A stretch of DNA of 64,000 nt from Gammaproteobacteria bacterium (GTDB lineage Bacteria > Pseudomonadota > Gammaproteobacteria > Ga0077536). The DNA is taken from the NCBI GenBank assembly GCA_016209015.1, contig JACQWY010000022.1, positions 310,001 through 374,000 of the forward strand, read 5' to 3'. The translations under genes and the position numbers were made by a program. How positions within the stretch are numbered: the first letter of the stretch is position 1; the number at the start of each line of letters is the position of its first letter. The notes beneath the pieces were generated by a model. The model ran no database searches. It was given only the letters and a program-made list of their open reading frames with translations, and was not told the origin of the DNA. Shown piece after piece: positions 62,652-64,000 of this stretch.

Positions 62652-64000
62652 TCAACCGAACACGCAGTCCGCCGCGGTGAAGTGGTTCGCGGCGAGTCCG
62701 ACGAGCACGATCTCGTTGCCGTTCCATTGCACGTCGGTATCCGTTCCGACCTGCGTGACGGCGAGATTCGCGAAGCCCGCGATGCCGCTGCCGTGGAAGT
62801 CGAGCTTGTCCGAGCCGTCCTGGAAGTCGGTGATCGTGTCCTTGCCCCAGAGCGCCGCGGCGAACGCGAAGACGTCCGCGCCTTGTCCGCCGCTCAGCGT
62901 GTCCGCGCCCGCCCCGCCGTTCAGGACATCGCCGCCGCCGCCGCCCTGCAGGGTGTCCGCGCCCGCCGTGCCGATGAGCGTGTCGTCGCCGCCGCCGCCG
63001 TTGACGAGGATCTTGCCGAGGAAGCTGACGGCGCTGAAGTCGAGCGCGTTCGCCTGCCAGTCGCCGACGATGCGGACCGCGCCCGTGGCGCCCGTCGCAT
63101 CGATCGCTTCGATGCCGTTCGCGGCGCCGAACGCCGTGAGGCCGATGTCGACGTTCGGGCCGAAGGCCTTGATCGTGTCCGTGCCCGTGCCGCCCTGGTA
63201 GCTGTCGTAGCCTTCGAAGCCCGAGGCCGAGGTGCCGGTTACTTTGAACACGTCGTTGCCGATGCCGCCGTCCAGCACGTCGTCGTCCTTGCCGCCGATG
63301 AGCGTGTCGTTGCCGGCGCCGCTCCTCAGCGTCTGACTGCCCCAGCCGGTGCAGTCGAGGACGTCGTTGCCGGTGCTGCCGGTGATGACGTCGTTCCCGC
63401 CGCCGCCGAAGACGGTGACGCTGCCGAGGAGCTTCACGCTGCTGAAGTCGAGCGTGTTCGCCTGCCAGTCACCGACGACGCGCACCGCGCCCGTCGCGCC
63501 GGTCGCGTCGATCACCTCGATGCCGTTCGCGGCGCCGAACGAGGTGAGGCCGATGTCGACTTTCGTGCCGAAGGCCTTGATCGTGTCCGTGCCCGCGCCG
63601 CCCTGGTATTTGTCGTAGTCCTCGAAGCCCGAGGCCAGCGAGCCCGTGACCTTGAAGACGTCGTTGCCGTAGCCGCCGTCGAGCGTGTCGAGGCCCTTGC
63701 CGGCGATGATGACGTCGTCGCCGTAGCCGCCCTTGAGCGTCTGATTGCCCCAGCCCGTGCTGTCGATCACGTCGTTGCCGTACGTCCCGGTGATCACGTC
63801 GTCGCCGCCGCTGCCGTAGATCGTGATCGCGCCGTTGAACTTCGTCGCGCTGAAGTCCAACACGTTCGCCTGCCAGTCACCGACGATGCGCACCGCGCCC
63901 GCCGCCTGCGTCGCGTCGAAGAACTCGACGCCGTTCTCGGCGCTGAACGCCGTGATGCCGATGTCGACGGCGCCGCCGGTTGCACGGATGATGTCGAGAC
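62652..64000 (-). CDS. RTX (hemolysin-type calcium-binding) secreted protein, N-terminal part beyond window
   Basis: The frame stays open to the right edge, so only the C-terminal ~449 residues are seen. It is built from a 136-residue (408-bp) unit; the GDWQAN landmark recurs at that spacing three times. Each unit joins a segment (DIGLTAFGAANGIEAIDATG, then AVRIVGDWQAN) to RTX nonapeptides such as GGGGDDVITG and GGIGNDVFKV. The C-terminus has plain RTX repeats (GGAGADTLSGGQGADVF) and KDTITDFQDGSDKLDF, the type I secretion end module seen in serralysin-like proteins. It is calcium-binding and extracellular; its active domain, if any, lies outside the window. Confidence 0.9.
   Translation of the reverse strand, partial: LDIIRATGGAVDIGITAFSAENGVEFFDATQAAGAVRIVGDWQANVLDFSATKFNGAITIYGSGGDDVITGTYGNDVIDSTGWGNQTLKGGYGDDVIIAGKGLDTLDGGYGNDVFKVTGSLASGFEDYDKYQGGAGTDTIKAFGTKVDIGLTSFGAANGIEVIDATGATGAVRVVGDWQANTLDFSSVKLLGSVTVFGGGGNDVITGSTGNDVLDCTGWGSQTLRSGAGNDTLIGGKDDDVLDGGIGNDVFKVTGTSASGFEGYDSYQGGTGTDTIKAFGPNVDIGLTAFGAANGIEAIDATGATGAVRIVGDWQANALDFSAVSFLGKILVNGGGGDDTLIGTAGADTLQGGGGGDVLNGGAGADTLSGGQGADVFAFAAALWGKDTITDFQDGSDKLDFHGSGIAGFANLAVTQVGTDTDVQWNGNEIVLVGLAANHFTAADCVFG

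Noticed and set aside
1-64000. tRNA, rRNA or riboswitch
   Set aside because: No cloverleaf with a GTTCGANTC-type T-arm, no rRNA-like sequence and no recognisable riboswitch aptamer was found by eye.

Overview
The window is 64 kb of GC-rich proteobacterial chromosome. Genes are tightly packed on both strands, and GTG/TTG starts are frequent. The opgD-opgH glucan pair, yqhA, ygiQ and alkA-ogt point to a proteobacterium, probably a gammaproteobacterium; the family is not resolved from the sequence. The accessory load suggests a free-living degrader of hydrophobic carbon compounds: seven luciferase-like (LLM) flavin oxidoreductases, a flavin reductase, a Baeyer-Villiger monooxygenase, acyl-CoA ligase, acyl-CoA dehydrogenase, CoA transferase, crotonases, two tandem DUF1329 proteins and an acetone-carboxylase-like operon. 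No rRNA, tRNA, CRISPR array or intact transposase was seen.

Layout. 1-3150: CoA transferase (cut by the left edge), crotonase and LLM enzyme. 3305-6001: two DUF1329 paralogues. 6269-7665: alkylation repair pair. 7725-10897: three LLM enzymes. 11070-12811: a clearly lower-GC two-gene cassette, an ABC/OLD-type ATPase followed 2 nt later by a small TOPRIM-like protein, which is the best candidate for an undescribed (defence-type) system. 13079-14927: Baeyer-Villiger monooxygenase with an apparent frameshift. 15219-31256: sensor kinase, GSTs, dehalogenase, acyl-CoA ligase, diguanylate cyclase, LLM plus crotonase, methyltransferase, YqhA, YgiQ and two small RRM proteins. 31641-37371: metallo-hydrolase, LLM gene behind an FNR-like box, acyl-CoA dehydrogenase, amidase. 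38251-43998: osmoregulated periplasmic glucan genes and a VirJ-like protein. 43995-53675: hydrolase, thioesterase, MFS, ferritin-VIT fusion, cytochrome b561, quinone reductase, flavin reductase and a cyclase-like protein. 54026-61049: acetone-carboxylase-like operon with a divergent GntR regulator. 61149-62171: seventh LLM enzyme. 62652-64000: RTX protein cut by the right edge.

How the genes fit together (inference): the LLM monooxygenases and the BVMO would oxygenate ketones, terpenoids or alkanones. The flavin reductase could supply reduced flavin. CoA ligase, dehydrogenase, crotonases, thioesterase and CoA transferase would process the acyl products, and the carboxylase would take up small ketones.

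Non-coding structure is rich. Four copies of a ~152-bp MITE-like element carry 4-bp YTAR target duplications. Three of them begin exactly at the stop codon of a minus-strand gene, so that the duplicated target contains the stop. Three further families of palindromic repeats (here called B, C and D) are scattered through the window and pile up in the 480-bp gap before the RTX gene.
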